Notes under the pieces: model-generated
The model's database searches: none
Told to the model about the DNA's origin: nothing
Seen by the model: only the letters and a program-made list of their open reading frames with translations
Program-made: the position numbers and the translations under genes
Shown: positions 63,774 through 64,000 of the stretch, one piece after another
How positions within the stretch are numbered: the stretch's first letter is position 1
How the letters are laid out: every line of letters starts with the position of its first letter
Assembly: GCA_007844125.1 (NCBI GenBank)
Contig: CM017572.1
Span: 24,093,879 to 24,157,878, forward strand
Direction of reading: 5' to 3'
Length of the DNA: 64,000 nt
Source of the DNA: Sinonovacula constricta
Lineage: Eukaryota > Mollusca > Bivalvia > Cardiida > Solecurtidae

Positions 63774-64000
63774 GTTTGTCTGTTGGGTTTAATGTCCCAC
63801 CAGCAGTTTTTCAGTCATTTGGAGATGGTGTCCACTTGAAGCAGATGTAGTGATGCCTTCACTGTGTATTGCATGCCATGAACACCAACCATGATACTAC
63901 ACCCAGCCACATTACCTTGACACCAGGCCTACCAGTCATCGAACTACCTTTATATTTGCTGCAGCGTAAGCAAGGGAGCTATACCACTACCATTTTTTAC
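63774..64000 (-). mobile_element. SINE-A, cut by the window edge
   Basis: Distal end and body present; the tRNA head would lie beyond 64000. Confidence 0.88.

Noticed and set aside
61609..64000. First TSC1 exon(s)
   Set aside because: I looked for hamartin N-terminal blocks preceding PVLEKI and found none with good splice borders; they are probably beyond the window.

Overview
This is a 64 kb piece of an invertebrate animal genome, most likely a bivalve mollusc. That guess is an inference from AT-rich intron-heavy sequence, abundant tRNA-derived SINEs, many minisatellites and the degree of match to animal hamartin; no species-specific marker was seen. The protein-coding content is dominated by one gene: the TSC1 (hamartin) orthologue on the minus strand. 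I reconstructed 19 consecutive coding exons between 61608 and 22987. All phases are compatible and the total is 3594 nt (1197 codons plus stop). The exon(s) with the start codon and roughly the first 75-100 residues lie beyond 64000. Hamartin is the scaffold partner of tuberin (TSC2) and TBC1D7 in the complex that restrains Rheb and mTORC1.

Layout: 1-3.3 kb has no recognisable gene. 3.3-4.7 kb is a 5'-truncated non-LTR retrotransposon. 4.77-7.67 kb is a 40-bp minisatellite whose unit folds into a hairpin. 8-22.9 kb is intergenic sequence full of SINEs and short terminal-inverted-repeat (TIR) elements. 23-62 kb is TSC1, whose introns hold SINEs of three families, MITE-like elements, seven minisatellites and a nested transposon complex. 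62-64 kb is probably upstream intron with more repeats.

The most unusual stretch is 52096-56939, in the TSC1 intron between the exons at 58115-58272 and 51817-51890. It is a stack of insertions that can be read from target duplications. The outer element has PIF/Harbinger-like TIRs (GGGCTGTTCCAGG) and a TTA duplication. It contains a short exon resembling the start of a SAM domain. A 3.4 kb Mutator-like element with a perfect 9-bp duplication (CGTCCATGT) lies exactly across that exon's start codon. The Mutator-like element carries a RecQ-type helicase N-terminal fragment and a 752-residue reverse-transcriptase ORF. Two small relatives with similar termini and 9-10 bp duplications occur at 13 kb and 25 kb, one with a paralogous empty site in the window.

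There is no operon logic here. TSC1 is the only gene with clear cellular function; the rest is repeats, transposon genes and gene fragments.
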